Origin: an uncultured Tateyamaria sp.
GTDB taxonomy: Bacteria; Pseudomonadota; Alphaproteobacteria; Rhodobacterales; Rhodobacteraceae
DNA length: 64,000 nt
Reading direction: 5' to 3'
Assembly: GCF_947503465.1 (NCBI RefSeq)
Contig: NZ_CANNDN010000001.1
Location: 1,736,001-1,800,000 of the forward strand
Below are positions 16,761-25,321 of this stretch, piece by piece. The notes beneath the pieces are model-generated. The model saw only the letters and a list, made by a program, of their open reading frames with translations, had not been told where the DNA came from and ran no database searches. The number at the start of each line of letters is the position of its first letter. Position 1 is the first letter of the stretch. The position numbers and the translations under genes are program-made.

Positions 16761-18158
16761 ATGAGCTGGGATGATTTTGCAAAACACGCCAGGGACGCAG
16801 CCGACTGGGGTGCCGCCTACCACAAGTCCATCCGCGACCGTCCCGTCCGCGCCCAGACCAAACCCGGCGACATCGCGGCGCAGCTGGCCGAAGCGCCGCC
16901 AGAGGACGGCACCGCCCTGACCGCCATCATGGCTGACTTCGAACGCATCGTGATGCCCGGTATCACCCACTGGCAGCACCCCCGCTTCTTTGCCTATTTC
17001 AACTCGAACGCCGCCCCCGCCTCGGTGCTGGCTGAATTCCTCGTCTCGATCATCGCGCCGCAATGCATGCTCTGGCAGACCTCTCCGGCGGCCACGGAAA
17101 TGGAAACGCGGATGATGGACTGGCTGCGCCAGGGCCTCGGCCTGCCCGATGGCTACCAGGGCGTCATCCAGGACAGCGCGTCTTCGGCCACACTTGCCGC
17201 CGTGCTGACCATGCGGGAACGTGCACTCGAGTACCGCGGCAATATCGAAGGGCTGCATGGACAACCGCAGCTGCGCATCTATTGCTCGGATCAGGTGCAC
17301 AGTTCCATCGACCGCGCCATCTGGGTCGCGGGCATCGGCCAGGACAACCTGGTCAAGATCCGCACCACCGGCGATCTGCGCCACATGGACCCGCTCGACC
17401 TAGAGGCGGCCATTTCCGAGGACCGACAGGCGGGCCGCATCCCTGCAGGCATCATCGCGGTCACCGGCGCCACCGGCATGGGGGCATGCGATGATCTTGA
17501 ATCCGTGGCGGCCGTCGCAGAAAAACACGGGCTTTATACCCATCTCGACGCCGCATGGGCGGGCACAGCCATGATCTGCCCCGAATTCCGCACGCTTTGG
17601 ACGGGCGCGGACCGATTTGACAGCATCGTTTTCAATCCGCACAAGTGGCTTGGCGCCCAATTTGACTGCGCCGCCCATTTCCTGCGCGACCCCGACCTGC
17701 TGCGCCAGACCCTTGCCATCCGGCCCGAGTACCTGAAAACCCACGGGGCAGAGGACATCATCGACTATTCCGAATGGTCAATTCCGCTGGGCCGCCGCTT
17801 CCGCGCGCTCAAGCTGTGGTTCCTGATGCGGCACTACGGGATGGAAGGGCTGCGCGCCCGTCTCCGCAATCACGTGGCCTGGAGCCAGGCCCTGTGCGAG
17901 CGCCTGCGTGCAGAAGACGATTTCGAGATCGTTACCGAGCCCATCCTGTCGCTGTGGACCTTCAAGGTGGCGGGTGCCTCGGATGAGGACACGCAACGGC
18001 TAGTTGATGCCATCAATGACGACGGGCGCATCTACCTGACCCAGACCCTGGTCGACGGGCAAAAGGTGATCCGCTTCCAGGCCGGTCAATTCGACTGCGA
18101 GGAACAGGACTTTGCCACAGCGTTTGACACCCTGACCGAGATTGCGAGGCGGTCATGA
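16761..18158 (+). CDS. Pyridoxal-dependent decarboxylase, aromatic-L-amino-acid type (group II)
   Basis: This 465-residue enzyme belongs to the group II PLP decarboxylases (DOPA, tyrosine or tryptophan decarboxylase). Asp263 in HLDAAWAG contacts the cofactor ring and Lys295 in NPHKWLG forms the Schiff base. The N-terminal WQHPRFFAYFNSN and QDSASSATLAA are family landmarks. ATG 16761 follows AAAGGA. It overlaps the next gene by ATGA, so it is an integral part of the homoprotocatechuate operon, which suggests decarboxylation of an aromatic amino acid feeding this pathway. Substrate is inferred from context only. Confidence 0.88.
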   Translation: MSWDDFAKHARDAADWGAAYHKSIRDRPVRAQTKPGDIAAQLAEAPPEDGTALTAIMADFERIVMPGITHWQHPRFFAYFNSNAAPASVLAEFLVSIIAPQCMLWQTSPAATEMETRMMDWLRQGLGLPDGYQGVIQDSASSATLAAVLTMRERALEYRGNIEGLHGQPQLRIYCSDQVHSSIDRAIWVAGIGQDNLVKIRTTGDLRHMDPLDLEAAISEDRQAGRIPAGIIAVTGATGMGACDDLESVAAVAEKHGLYTHLDAAWAGTAMICPEFRTLWTGADRFDSIVFNPHKWLGAQFDCAAHFLRDPDLLRQTLAIRPEYLKTHGAEDIIDYSEWSIPLGRRFRALKLWFLMRHYGMEGLRARLRNHVAWSQALCERLRAEDDFEIVTEPILSLWTFKVAGASDEDTQRLVDAINDDGRIYLTQTLVDGQKVIRFQAGQFDCEEQDFATAFDTLTEIARRS

Positions 18159-19006
18159 AGTTTGCCACCTACACCACGGACGGGGCCACATATTATGGCG
18201 CTGTCACAGACGACGGCATGATCCCCCTGTCCCCCAACTTCGCGCAATGGCCGACCTTGCGGGACGTTGTTGCACATGACGGTCTGCACGCGCTGGCCAA
18301 GGCGGCGCAGGGGCGCACGGCGACGCATACTGGCGTCACCTACCAGATACCCGTCCCCAACCCGGACAAGATCATCTGCGTCGGTGTCAACTTTCCCGAC
18401 CGCAACGCGGAATACAAGGACGGGCAAGAGGCGCCGCCCAACATGTCCCTCTTTCCCCGCTTTGCCCGAAGTTTCACCGGCCACAACCAGCCCGTCCTTC
18501 GCCCACCAGAAAGCGAAAAGCTGGACTACGAAGGCGAAATCGCAATCGTCATCGGCAAGGGCGGCCGCCGCATCGCCGAGGCAGACGCCTATGACCACAT
18601 CGCAGCGCTCACCCTGTGCAACGAAGGCACGATCCGCGACTGGGTCCGCCACGCCAAGTTCAACGTGACGCAGGGCAAGAACTGGGATGCGTCGGGGGCG
18701 ATGGGGCCGTGGCTTGTGCCCTTCACCCACGCCGCACAGCTTGACGACATCCGCCTCACGACCCACGTGAACGGCGCATTGCGCCAGGATGACCGCACGT
18801 CCCGCATGCTGTTCCCCATCCGCCGCCAGATCGCCTATATCTCGACCTTCACGACACTGGTGCCCGGCGACATCATCGTGACGGGCACGCCCACCGGCGC
18901 AGGTGCGCGCTTTGATCCGCCAAGGTTCCTGAAACCGGGCAACGTGATCGAGGTGACGGCAGATGGCATCGGAACCCTGCGCAGCGAGGTCGCCGATGAG
19001 AGCTGA
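18155..19006 (+). CDS. hpaG: Fumarylacetoacetate hydrolase family protein, HpaG-like isomerase/decarboxylase
   Basis: The 283-residue protein has the FAH fold. Metal-binding residues are visible as Glu126 and Glu128 in YEGEIAIVIG, with an acidic residue at Asp162 (IRDW). VTGTPTGAG near the C-terminus is a family signature. In the homoprotocatechuate pathway HpaG carries out 5-oxopent-3-ene-1,2,5-tricarboxylate decarboxylation and the following isomerisation; this single-domain protein could do one or both. It starts in the ATGA overlap with the decarboxylase and ends overlapping hpaH. Confidence 0.8.
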   Translation: MKFATYTTDGATYYGAVTDDGMIPLSPNFAQWPTLRDVVAHDGLHALAKAAQGRTATHTGVTYQIPVPNPDKIICVGVNFPDRNAEYKDGQEAPPNMSLFPRFARSFTGHNQPVLRPPESEKLDYEGEIAIVIGKGGRRIAEADAYDHIAALTLCNEGTIRDWVRHAKFNVTQGKNWDASGAMGPWLVPFTHAAQLDDIRLTTHVNGALRQDDRTSRMLFPIRRQIAYISTFTTLVPGDIIVTGTPTGAGARFDPPRFLKPGNVIEVTADGIGTLRSEVADES

Positions 19007-19790
19007 GGATCACAAGGCGGCGGCCCACGCGTTGCTCGACGCGGAACGCAGCGGGCGACAAATCGGCCTTCTGTCCGTCGCACACCCCGACATCACCATG
19101 GACGACGCCTATGCCATCCAGGACCAGTTCGTCGCGGCCAAGGTCGCGGTAGGCGATCCGGTGATCGGCTGGAAAATCGGGCTGACCAGCCGGGCCATGC
19201 AGATGGCGCTGAATATCGACATCCCCGACAGTGGTGTCCTGACCCGGTCCATGAAGTTCGACACCGGTGCCACCATCCCCGCTGGCCGCTTTATCCAGCC
19301 GCGGATCGAGGCGGAAATCGCGTTTATCATGAAGGCCGACATCGGCGGCGACGGCGTCACCCGCGACGACGTGCTGGCGGCCACGGCACATGTCGCCCCC
19401 GCCCTCGAAATCCTCGACACCCGCATTCTGCGCGCGGACCCGAACACAGGCCAGCCGCGCAAGGTCTTCGATACAATCGCCGACAATGCCGCCAATGCCG
19501 GGATTGTCATGGGCCCCGAGCGGCACCCGCCCGAAAACCTGCGCTGGGTCGGTGCGATCATCACCCGCGACGGCACCGTCGAGGAAACCGGGCTGGGGGC
19601 CGGTGTCCTGAACGATCCGGTGGAAAGCGTGGTCTGGCTCGCGCGGCGCATGGCGATCTATGGCAACACGATCAAGTCCGGTCAGGTGATCCTGTCGGGC
19701 AGCTTCATCCGGCCCATCGAATGCCCTGCAAACACCGACATCCACGCCGACTTCGGCAACTTTGGCTCTGTCGATCTGCGGTTTTCCTAA
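18996..19790 (+). CDS. hpaH: 2-oxo-hept-3-ene-1,7-dioate hydratase
   Basis: This 264-residue protein is a 2-keto-4-pentenoate-hydratase-type enzyme. It has the motif GWKIGLTSRAMQ (Lys60) and the metal-binding QPRIEAEIAF (Glu105, Glu107). In the homoprotocatechuate route it hydrates 2-oxo-hept-3-ene-1,7-dioate before aldol cleavage. ATG 18996 overlaps the previous gene by 11 bp; an earlier frame start at 18963 is not needed. The aldolase hpaI and the isomerase hpaF are not present in this window. Confidence 0.88.
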   Translation: MRAEDHKAAAHALLDAERSGRQIGLLSVAHPDITMDDAYAIQDQFVAAKVAVGDPVIGWKIGLTSRAMQMALNIDIPDSGVLTRSMKFDTGATIPAGRFIQPRIEAEIAFIMKADIGGDGVTRDDVLAATAHVAPALEILDTRILRADPNTGQPRKVFDTIADNAANAGIVMGPERHPPENLRWVGAIITRDGTVEETGLGAGVLNDPVESVVWLARRMAIYGNTIKSGQVILSGSFIRPIECPANTDIHADFGNFGSVDLRFS

Positions 19791-19831
19791 GGCGCACTTC
19801 ATCGCGCCCGGGCAAAAGGCACCTCCGCCTT
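19791..19831. terminator. Possible bidirectional terminator between convergent hpaH and glk
   Basis: The 39-bp convergent gap holds two short inverted repeats: GGCGC with GCGCC, and AAGGC-ACCTCC-GCCTT at 19816-19831, which slightly overlaps the glk stop. Position supports termination; the stems are weak. Confidence 0.35.
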
Positions 19832-20747
19832 ACGCCACACCCACCGACAGGTAACGCGCACAGCCATACAGCGCGGAAAAGTCATCTGTCAGCAGATAAG
19901 TCGGAATGCGGGCCATACGACCATCAAACCCGCCGTCCTGCGTCAACGGGGCAAGGGCGCGCGCTTCGGTGCTGTTATTCAGCAAGGTCCGCGCAAGGCT
20001 GCCGTTGAAATAGATGCCGCCTTCGGGAAGGTAGATATAGGCCAGCTCCCGCACAAAGGCCCCCAGGGCATCGGCCATGATGTCCAGGGTCTCGGGTCCG
20101 CCCACCGTGCCGCCTACATCCTCGGGCTTGCAGTCGATCCCGGTGCGGGCCTTGTGAAACTTGGCAAGACCACGACCGGACAGCAAATGTTCGACCGTGT
20201 CGAAGGCGCGCGCATCATCAACCGCACCTTCGATGATCGTGGCGACGGGATGTGGCAGGCGGGCATGGCCCATTTCCGCAGCATACACCACGCCCGACGG
20301 GCGATGGGCAACACTCACGTTGAAACCGGTACCCAGGCCCACGACCATCGCCTGCGGCTCATCCTCGATCGGTTCTCCCGACAGATGCCGCAGCGACCCT
20401 TCGCCCAGCACGCAGATGGCATGGCCAAGCGCTTCGAGATCGTTGAGCAAATGGACGCTGTCCAGCGACAGGTCCTGCGCCAAAGCATCTGCATCAAAGT
20501 GCCAGTCGCGGTTGGTCAGGCGGCCCTCGCCCTTGCCCACGGGCCCGGCAATGGCAATCGCGGCTGACGTCACACCCGGATGCGCGGCGATATAGCCACG
20601 CGCGACCTCGGCAAAACTGCCATAGGCGTCATTGGCAAAGCGGCGCACGGTGTCGCTGCGCACGCCGCCTGCATCGGCCAGGGCCAAACGGCAGTTTGTA
20701 CCGCCAACATCTGCAACAAGGTGGAGCATCTCCGCCTGGTCCCTCAT
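19830..20747 (-). CDS. glk: Glucokinase
   Basis: This is an ATP-dependent hexose kinase of the bacterial Glk family, 305 residues. It has the phosphate-binding [12 protein letters not shown] at the N-terminus, AIAGPVG, catalytic-region [10 protein letters not shown] and GLGTGFNVS. It begins 2 bp after the upstream ABC ATPase gene stops, so it is the last gene of the sugar-uptake operon. ATG 20747 is used; ATG 20729 ([10 protein letters not shown]) is a reasonable alternative. It would phosphorylate glucose brought in by the linked transporter or elsewhere. Confidence 0.9.
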   Translation of the reverse strand: MRDQAEMLHLVADVGGTNCRLALADAGGVRSDTVRRFANDAYGSFAEVARGYIAAHPGVTSAAIAIAGPVGKGEGRLTNRDWHFDADALAQDLSLDSVHLLNDLEALGHAICVLGEGSLRHLSGEPIEDEPQAMVVGLGTGFNVSVAHRPSGVVYAAEMGHARLPHPVATIIEGAVDDARAFDTVEHLLSGRGLAKFHKARTGIDCKPEDVGGTVGGPETLDIMADALGAFVRELAYIYLPEGGIYFNGSLARTLLNNSTEARALAPLTQDGGFDGRMARIPTYLLTDDFSALYGCARYLSVGVA

Positions 20748-20749
20748 TT

Positions 20750-21499
20750 CTACTCGGCCTCTCCGGGCGCCTTGCCCAGAATGATCATTCCCAGCAGGTC
20801 ATCGTCGGTAACGTCGGCAACGTCAACCGTGCCCACCAGCTTTCCGTTCTTCATGACGGATGCCCTGTCGCACAGGTCCATGACATCGTGGATGTCGTGG
20901 CTGATCAGGAAAATGCCGATGCCTTCGGCCTTCAATTGCTGGATCAGTTCGGACACCATCTGCGTCTCGTGTGGACCCAGGGCGGCGGTGGGTTCGTCCA
21001 TGATCAGGATGCGCGCGTTGAAATACACGGCACGCGCAATTGCCACGGACTGACGCTGACCGCCGGACAGGGCCGACACGGGATCCTTGAACTTTTGAAA
21101 GTTCGGGTTCAGCCGCGCCATGATCTTGCGGGTCTCGGCCTCCATCGCGTCATCGTCGACAAAGCCCATGCCGTTGACCAATTCGCGCCCCAGAAACAGG
21201 TTCGACGCGGCATCCAGATTGTCGGCCAGCGCAAGCGTCTGGTAGATCGTCTCGATGTTGTAGGTCCGCGCATCCCGCGGGTTGTTGATCGTGGCCTTTT
21301 CACCGTTGATCCGGATCTCGCCCGCGTCCATGGCATAGGCACCCGACAGGATCTTGATCAGCGTGGACTTGCCCGCACCATTGTGGCCCAGAAGGCCCAC
21401 GACTTCGCCCGGCTTGAGGTCAACCGACACGTGGTCGACCGCCTTGATCCCGCCAAAGCTGATCGAGATGTCTTTCATTTCGACAAGAGGTGTCGTCAT
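20750..21499 (-). CDS. Sugar ABC transporter ATP-binding protein, single domain
   Basis: The 249-residue ATPase has Walker [10 protein letters not shown], signature LSGGQRQS, Walker [13 protein letters not shown] and switch histidine ISHD. It is half the size of the two-domain XylG/RbsA ATPases normally paired with a XylH-type permease, and instead resembles the single-domain FrcA type, so it should work as a homodimer. ATG 21499 follows a GGGAGG site. It is flanked by the permease gene and glk in one operon. Confidence 0.9.
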   Translation of the reverse strand: MTTPLVEMKDISISFGGIKAVDHVSVDLKPGEVVGLLGHNGAGKSTLIKILSGAYAMDAGEIRINGEKATINNPRDARTYNIETIYQTLALADNLDAASNLFLGRELVNGMGFVDDDAMEAETRKIMARLNPNFQKFKDPVSALSGGQRQSVAIARAVYFNARILIMDEPTAALGPHETQMVSELIQQLKAEGIGIFLISHDIHDVMDLCDRASVMKNGKLVGTVDVADVTDDDLLGMIILGKAPGEAE

Positions 21500-21513
21500 T
21501 TCCAGGTCCTCCC

Positions 21514-22779
21514 TCAGACGCCAGCACGGCGGCGGTATACGATGTCGACCCAAACGGCGAACACCAGCACAAAGCCGACGACGATGTTCTGCAACGGCGC
21601 GTCAACCCCGACCGAGGCCATACCCGATTGCAGCGATTGCATGATTAGCGCGCCAATGACGGCACCATAGATCGTGCCTGCGCCACCCGACAGGGCCGTG
21701 CCCCCGATAACGGCGGCGGCAATCACGCGCAGTTCGTCCAACGTACCCAGACCCACGTCCACCGCATTCAGACGGGCCGAGGCGATGATCGACGCGATAC
21801 CGGTCAGCGCGCCCATCAGGGCAAAGACCTTGACCGTCAGCAGGCGCGTATCGATGCCCGACAGGGACGCCGCCTCGGGGTTGCCGCCCGTGGCATAGAC
21901 ATAGCGGCCAAAGCGCGTGCGCGTGGCAATTACAGTCATAAAGATGGTCACGGCCAACAGGATCACAACCGGAATGGCGACGCCGTGGTTCCAGACCATG
22001 CCATCGGTATATTCGATCCCGCGCGCTTCGGTCATGCGGCGCATGGCACCGCGCGGAATGGGATAGCTGTTCATGATCCAGACAAAGGCGATGATCAGGC
22101 CGGCGGCCATGGCCATCAGGATGCCCTCGGCCCAGACCGGTTTGACGGTAAAGCCGTGCGTGGACTTGCGACGACGGCTCAGCAGCATGATGCCAACTGC
22201 GACCAGCGCGGCAATGGTGCCGAACACCCAGCTCAGCGTTTCGCCCAGCGTGCCCTCGGCCCCACCGCCCAGAAGGCGAAAGACCGGGTCAAGCGGGGCC
22301 TGCGTCTGGCCCTTGGTGACCCACCACATCGCCCCGCGATAGATCAGGAAACCGCCCAGCGTCACGATGAAGGCGGGCACGGTCAGGTAGCCGATGACCC
22401 AGCCCTGCATCGCACCCAGGATCGCCCCCATCAGGATGGCCGCGATGACTGCGATGACCCAGATCATCGGGTGACCAAGGCCCAGTACGGATGGCAGCCA
22501 CTGCACCTGCAAGGCCGCGACCGTCATGCCGATGAATCCCAAAAGCGAGCCCACGGACAGGTCGATGTTCCGTGTCACGATCACGAACACCATGCCCGTC
22601 GCCATCACGGCAACCGACGCGGTCTGAACGCTCACGTTGAAGAAGTTGCGGGGCGACAGGAACCGCCAGTCGGTGAAAAAGCCGAACACGACCCAGATGA
22701 CGACAAGCGCCCCGATCATCCCCAAAAGCCGGGCATCCAGACCCAGCTTGTCCATCATTGATTTGGCCTGGTCGTCCAT
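21514..22779 (-). CDS. xylH: Xylose-type ABC transporter permease
   Basis: This is a 421-residue polytopic membrane protein of the ribose/xylose permease family. Characteristic segments include [31 protein letters not shown] and [21 protein letters not shown] chose ATG 22779 ([13 protein letters not shown]) over the frame start at 22833, which lacks a convincing leader. It lies between the binding protein and the single-domain ATPase and forms the membrane channel of the xylose importer. Confidence 0.9.
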   Translation of the reverse strand: MDDQAKSMMDKLGLDARLLGMIGALVVIWVVFGFFTDWRFLSPRNFFNVSVQTASVAVMATGMVFVIVTRNIDLSVGSLLGFIGMTVAALQVQWLPSVLGLGHPMIWVIAVIAAILMGAILGAMQGWVIGYLTVPAFIVTLGGFLIYRGAMWWVTKGQTQAPLDPVFRLLGGGAEGTLGETLSWVFGTIAALVAVGIMLLSRRRKSTHGFTVKPVWAEGILMAMAAGLIIAFVWIMNSYPIPRGAMRRMTEARGIEYTDGMVWNHGVAIPVVILLAVTIFMTVIATRTRFGRYVYATGGNPEAASLSGIDTRLLTVKVFALMGALTGIASIIASARLNAVDVGLGTLDELRVIAAAVIGGTALSGGAGTIYGAVIGALIMQSLQSGMASVGVDAPLQNIVVGFVLVFAVWVDIVYRRRAGV

Positions 22780-22878
22780 GTGCCCTGCCCTTTGTTCCGG
22801 TTGCGGTGGCACAAAGCGTCCGTTGGCTGGCATGTGCCCGCCCGAAATGTGCCTGAATGTCTGATGAATTTTGTGTGG

Positions 22879-22910
22879 CCCGCCCCGGCGCGGTGGTGCG
22901 CCGGGGCGGG
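22879..22910. repeat. Strong stem-loop between xylF and xylH
   Basis: A perfect 13-bp all-G/C stem (22879-22891 with 22898-22910) closes a six-base loop GGTGGT. It lies 13 bp after the xylF stop and about 100 bp before xylH. No T-run follows. Hairpins at this position commonly protect binding-protein mRNA and lower expression of downstream membrane genes. Confidence 0.75.
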
Positions 22911-22923
22911 GTAACAGGTGGCC

Positions 22924-23943
22924 TTACTGGCAGACAGCCAGTGACGAGCCCGCGCACAGCGCGTCTTTTTCGATCCAGCCTGCGTCCAGAACGACGTTCA
23001 GGTTGTCGGCCGTGACCGGCACGGGGGCCAGGAAGATCGAGTTCATGGTGGTGCCGCCGGGCGACGTCCACTCGGCTGCGCCGTCAACGTCTTCACCCTT
23101 GGCCAGGGACACCGCGATCTCGCCCGCGGCCTTGCCCAATGCACGCGCGTCTTTCCAGACGGACACGGTCTGTGTGCCGGTGGCAACGCGGTTCAGCGCG
23201 GCGTGGTCACCATCCTGGCCGGAGACAGCGATGCCTTCCATGCCTTGCGCGGTCAGCGCAGCCACAACACCACCCGCGGTGCCGTCATTCGAGGCGACAA
23301 CGGCGTCGACCTTGTTGTCGTTGGTGGTCAGGATCTGTTCCATGTTGCGCTGCGCGTTCGCAGGCACCCAGCCATCGGTGTAGGCTTCGCCGACGATGGT
23401 GATGTCACCGGCGTCGATCGCCGCTTGCAACACCTCTTGCTGACCGCCACGCAGGAAGTCGGCGTTGGGGTCGGTGGGCGAACCCTTGATCATCACGTAG
23501 TTGCCCGTGGGCTGTGCTTCCAGCACGGCACGGGCCTGCATCCGGCCCACTTCGACGTTGTCGAACGTCAGGTAGAAGGCGCGCGCGTCTTCGATCAGAC
23601 GGTCATAGGCGACGACCGGAATGTCTTCGTCGGCTGCGGCCTGGACAGCCGGACCAACGGACGAGGCGTCCTGCGCCAGGATGATCAGCGCGTCCGCGCC
23701 CTGGGCGATCAGCGATTCGATGTCTGCCAGCTGCTTGGCCGAGGACGATTGCGCGTCGGCGGAAATGTAGGTGGCGCCGGCGGCGTCCAGCGCGGCCTTG
23801 ATCGCGGCCTCGTCGGTTTTCCAGCGCTCTTCCTGGAAGTTGGACCAGCTCACACCCACGGTCACCGCGTGACCGTCGGCCAGAACCGGCGAAGTAAGCA
23901 TGGTGGCAGCCGCGAGGGCGCCCAAAAGCGTGCGTCGTTTCAT
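22924..23943 (-). CDS. xylF: D-xylose ABC transporter periplasmic binding protein
   Basis: This is a 339-residue secreted sugar receptor. The signal peptide is MKRRTLLGALAAATMLTSPVLA. The mature protein follows the XylF pattern: GVSWSNFQEERWKTDEAA, VVAYDRLI, ASNDGTAGGVVAALTAQGM and GTQTVSVWKDA. A GGGAGG site precedes the start. It is the first gene of the xylF-xylH-ATPase-glk operon, divergent from the ROK repressor, with a putative operator between them. Confidence 0.93.
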   Translation of the reverse strand: MKRRTLLGALAAATMLTSPVLADGHAVTVGVSWSNFQEERWKTDEAAIKAALDAAGATYISADAQSSSAKQLADIESLIAQGADALIILAQDASSVGPAVQAAADEDIPVVAYDRLIEDARAFYLTFDNVEVGRMQARAVLEAQPTGNYVMIKGSPTDPNADFLRGGQQEVLQAAIDAGDITIVGEAYTDGWVPANAQRNMEQILTTNDNKVDAVVASNDGTAGGVVAALTAQGMEGIAVSGQDGDHAALNRVATGTQTVSVWKDARALGKAAGEIAVSLAKGEDVDGAAEWTSPGGTTMNSIFLAPVPVTADNLNVVLDAGWIEKDALCAGSSLAVCQ

Positions 23944-24008
23944 AAGTGTCCTCCCAAAGACATGCCCGCCGTCATGGTTCGTGCAGCGGGTGTCCCATTG
24001 TTAGCGAC

Positions 24009-24033
24009 TTAAATTCGAAAAGCAAATTAAATT
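24009..24033. promoter_or_regulatory. Putative XylR (ROK) operator, copy 1
   Basis: This AT-rich imperfect dyad lies in the 175-bp xylF-ROK divergent gap. It has TTAA, then TTC-N-A-N4-CAAA-Y-TAA. The same arrangement occurs upstream of xylB at 30978-31001, in the same orientation relative to the target gene, so both are proposed operators for the ROK regulator. Confidence 0.6.
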
Positions 24034-24118
24034 GGACAGCTTTCAAAAAAACCGCCATCATCACGATGTCGGGGCGCAGGTACTGCGGCGCGGCGGGAGG
24101 AAAAAAGAGAATAAAATC

Positions 24119-25321
24119 ATGGCATTCGGTCACCAAAAGGTCGAAAGCAGGCGGCTGCTTCTGCGCGAGATTTCCCAACGCGGACCGGTTCCGCGCATCG
24201 ATCTGGCAGAGCGGACTGGCATCAGCCGGGCCACGGTCACCTCGGTCACGGCGGACCTCCTGCGTGGCGGACTGATCGAAGAGGTGCCACGCGAATCACG
24301 CAGCGACGAATCGGCCCGGGGGCGCCCGAGGGTCGATTTGAAGGTGGCGGGCGACGCCCACCTGATTGCCGGGCTCAAGGTCTCGAACAGCTCGATCTCG
24401 CTGGTGCTGATGGATTTCGACGGCGTCGACGTGGCCGACCACGAAGCGGCAATACCCGCAGGGCGGCTGGCGCCCCAGGACCTGGCACTGCACATTCGTA
24501 ACGGGCTGTCTGACCTGGCAAGCAAGGCGGGCCGGACGGTGGCCGACATTTCGGCTGCGGGCGTTGGTCTTGCGGGCGTCGTCGATGCCGATCACGGGCT
24601 GGTCTACTGGTCGCCATCGCTGGACCAGCGCAACGTGGCCTTCGGGGACGTGCTGCGCGACGCATTGGGGATCGAGGTCTATCTCGACAATGATGCAAAC
24701 CTGGTGGCCATTGCCGAATTGACCTTCGGCATGGGCAAATCCCATTCCGATTTCATCGTGATCACAATTGAAAGCGGTGTCGGCATGGGCATGGTCCTGG
24801 GGGGGCAGCTCTATCGCGGCACCCGCGGGTGCGGGGCCGAATTCGGGCACACCAAAGTGCACCTGGACGGCGCATTGTGCCGCTGTGGCCAGCGCGGATG
24901 CCTCGAGGCCTACGTGGCCGACTATGCGCTTGTGCGCGAAGCATCAAGCGTCGGTGGCATGAACCTGACCACCCCGACGAACCAGGCGGTATCCGCGGTG
25001 CTGACCGCAGCCAAGGCAGGCGATCCGACGGCGCGCACCGTGGTGGACCGCGCGGGCAAGATGTTTGCCATGGGGCTCGCGAACCTCGTCAATATCTTTG
25101 ACCCGGAACTGGTGATCCTTGCGGGCGAGCAGATGCAGTTCGACCACCTCTATGCCGACACCGTCATAGAGCAGATGCGCAAAAGTATCGTGGAAATCGA
25201 CAAGCCTGCCCCGGAGGTGGTTGTGCACAAATGGGACAACCTGATGTGGGCGCGGGGGGGCGCGGCCCATGCGTTGGAATTTGTCCAGGACACTGCCGTG
25301 GAGGCACTGGAAGATGCGTGA
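24119..25321 (+). CDS. ROK family transcriptional repressor (XylR type)
   Basis: The 400-residue protein has an N-terminal MarR-like helix-turn-helix (about 10-65; RIDLAERTGISRATVTSVTADLL) and a C-terminal sugar-kinase-like ROK domain. The zinc-binding ROK signature is CRCGQRGCLEAYV. ATG 24119 (MAFGHQKVESRR) is the likely start; an earlier start at 24032 would run through the operator region. It is divergent from xylF and close to xylA/xylB, so it probably represses them in the absence of xylose. Confidence 0.88.
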   Translation: MAFGHQKVESRRLLLREISQRGPVPRIDLAERTGISRATVTSVTADLLRGGLIEEVPRESRSDESARGRPRVDLKVAGDAHLIAGLKVSNSSISLVLMDFDGVDVADHEAAIPAGRLAPQDLALHIRNGLSDLASKAGRTVADISAAGVGLAGVVDADHGLVYWSPSLDQRNVAFGDVLRDALGIEVYLDNDANLVAIAELTFGMGKSHSDFIVITIESGVGMGMVLGGQLYRGTRGCGAEFGHTKVHLDGALCRCGQRGCLEAYVADYALVREASSVGGMNLTTPTNQAVSAVLTAAKAGDPTARTVVDRAGKMFAMGLANLVNIFDPELVILAGEQMQFDHLYADTVIEQMRKSIVEIDKPAPEVVVHKWDNLMWARGGAAHALEFVQDTAVEALEDA

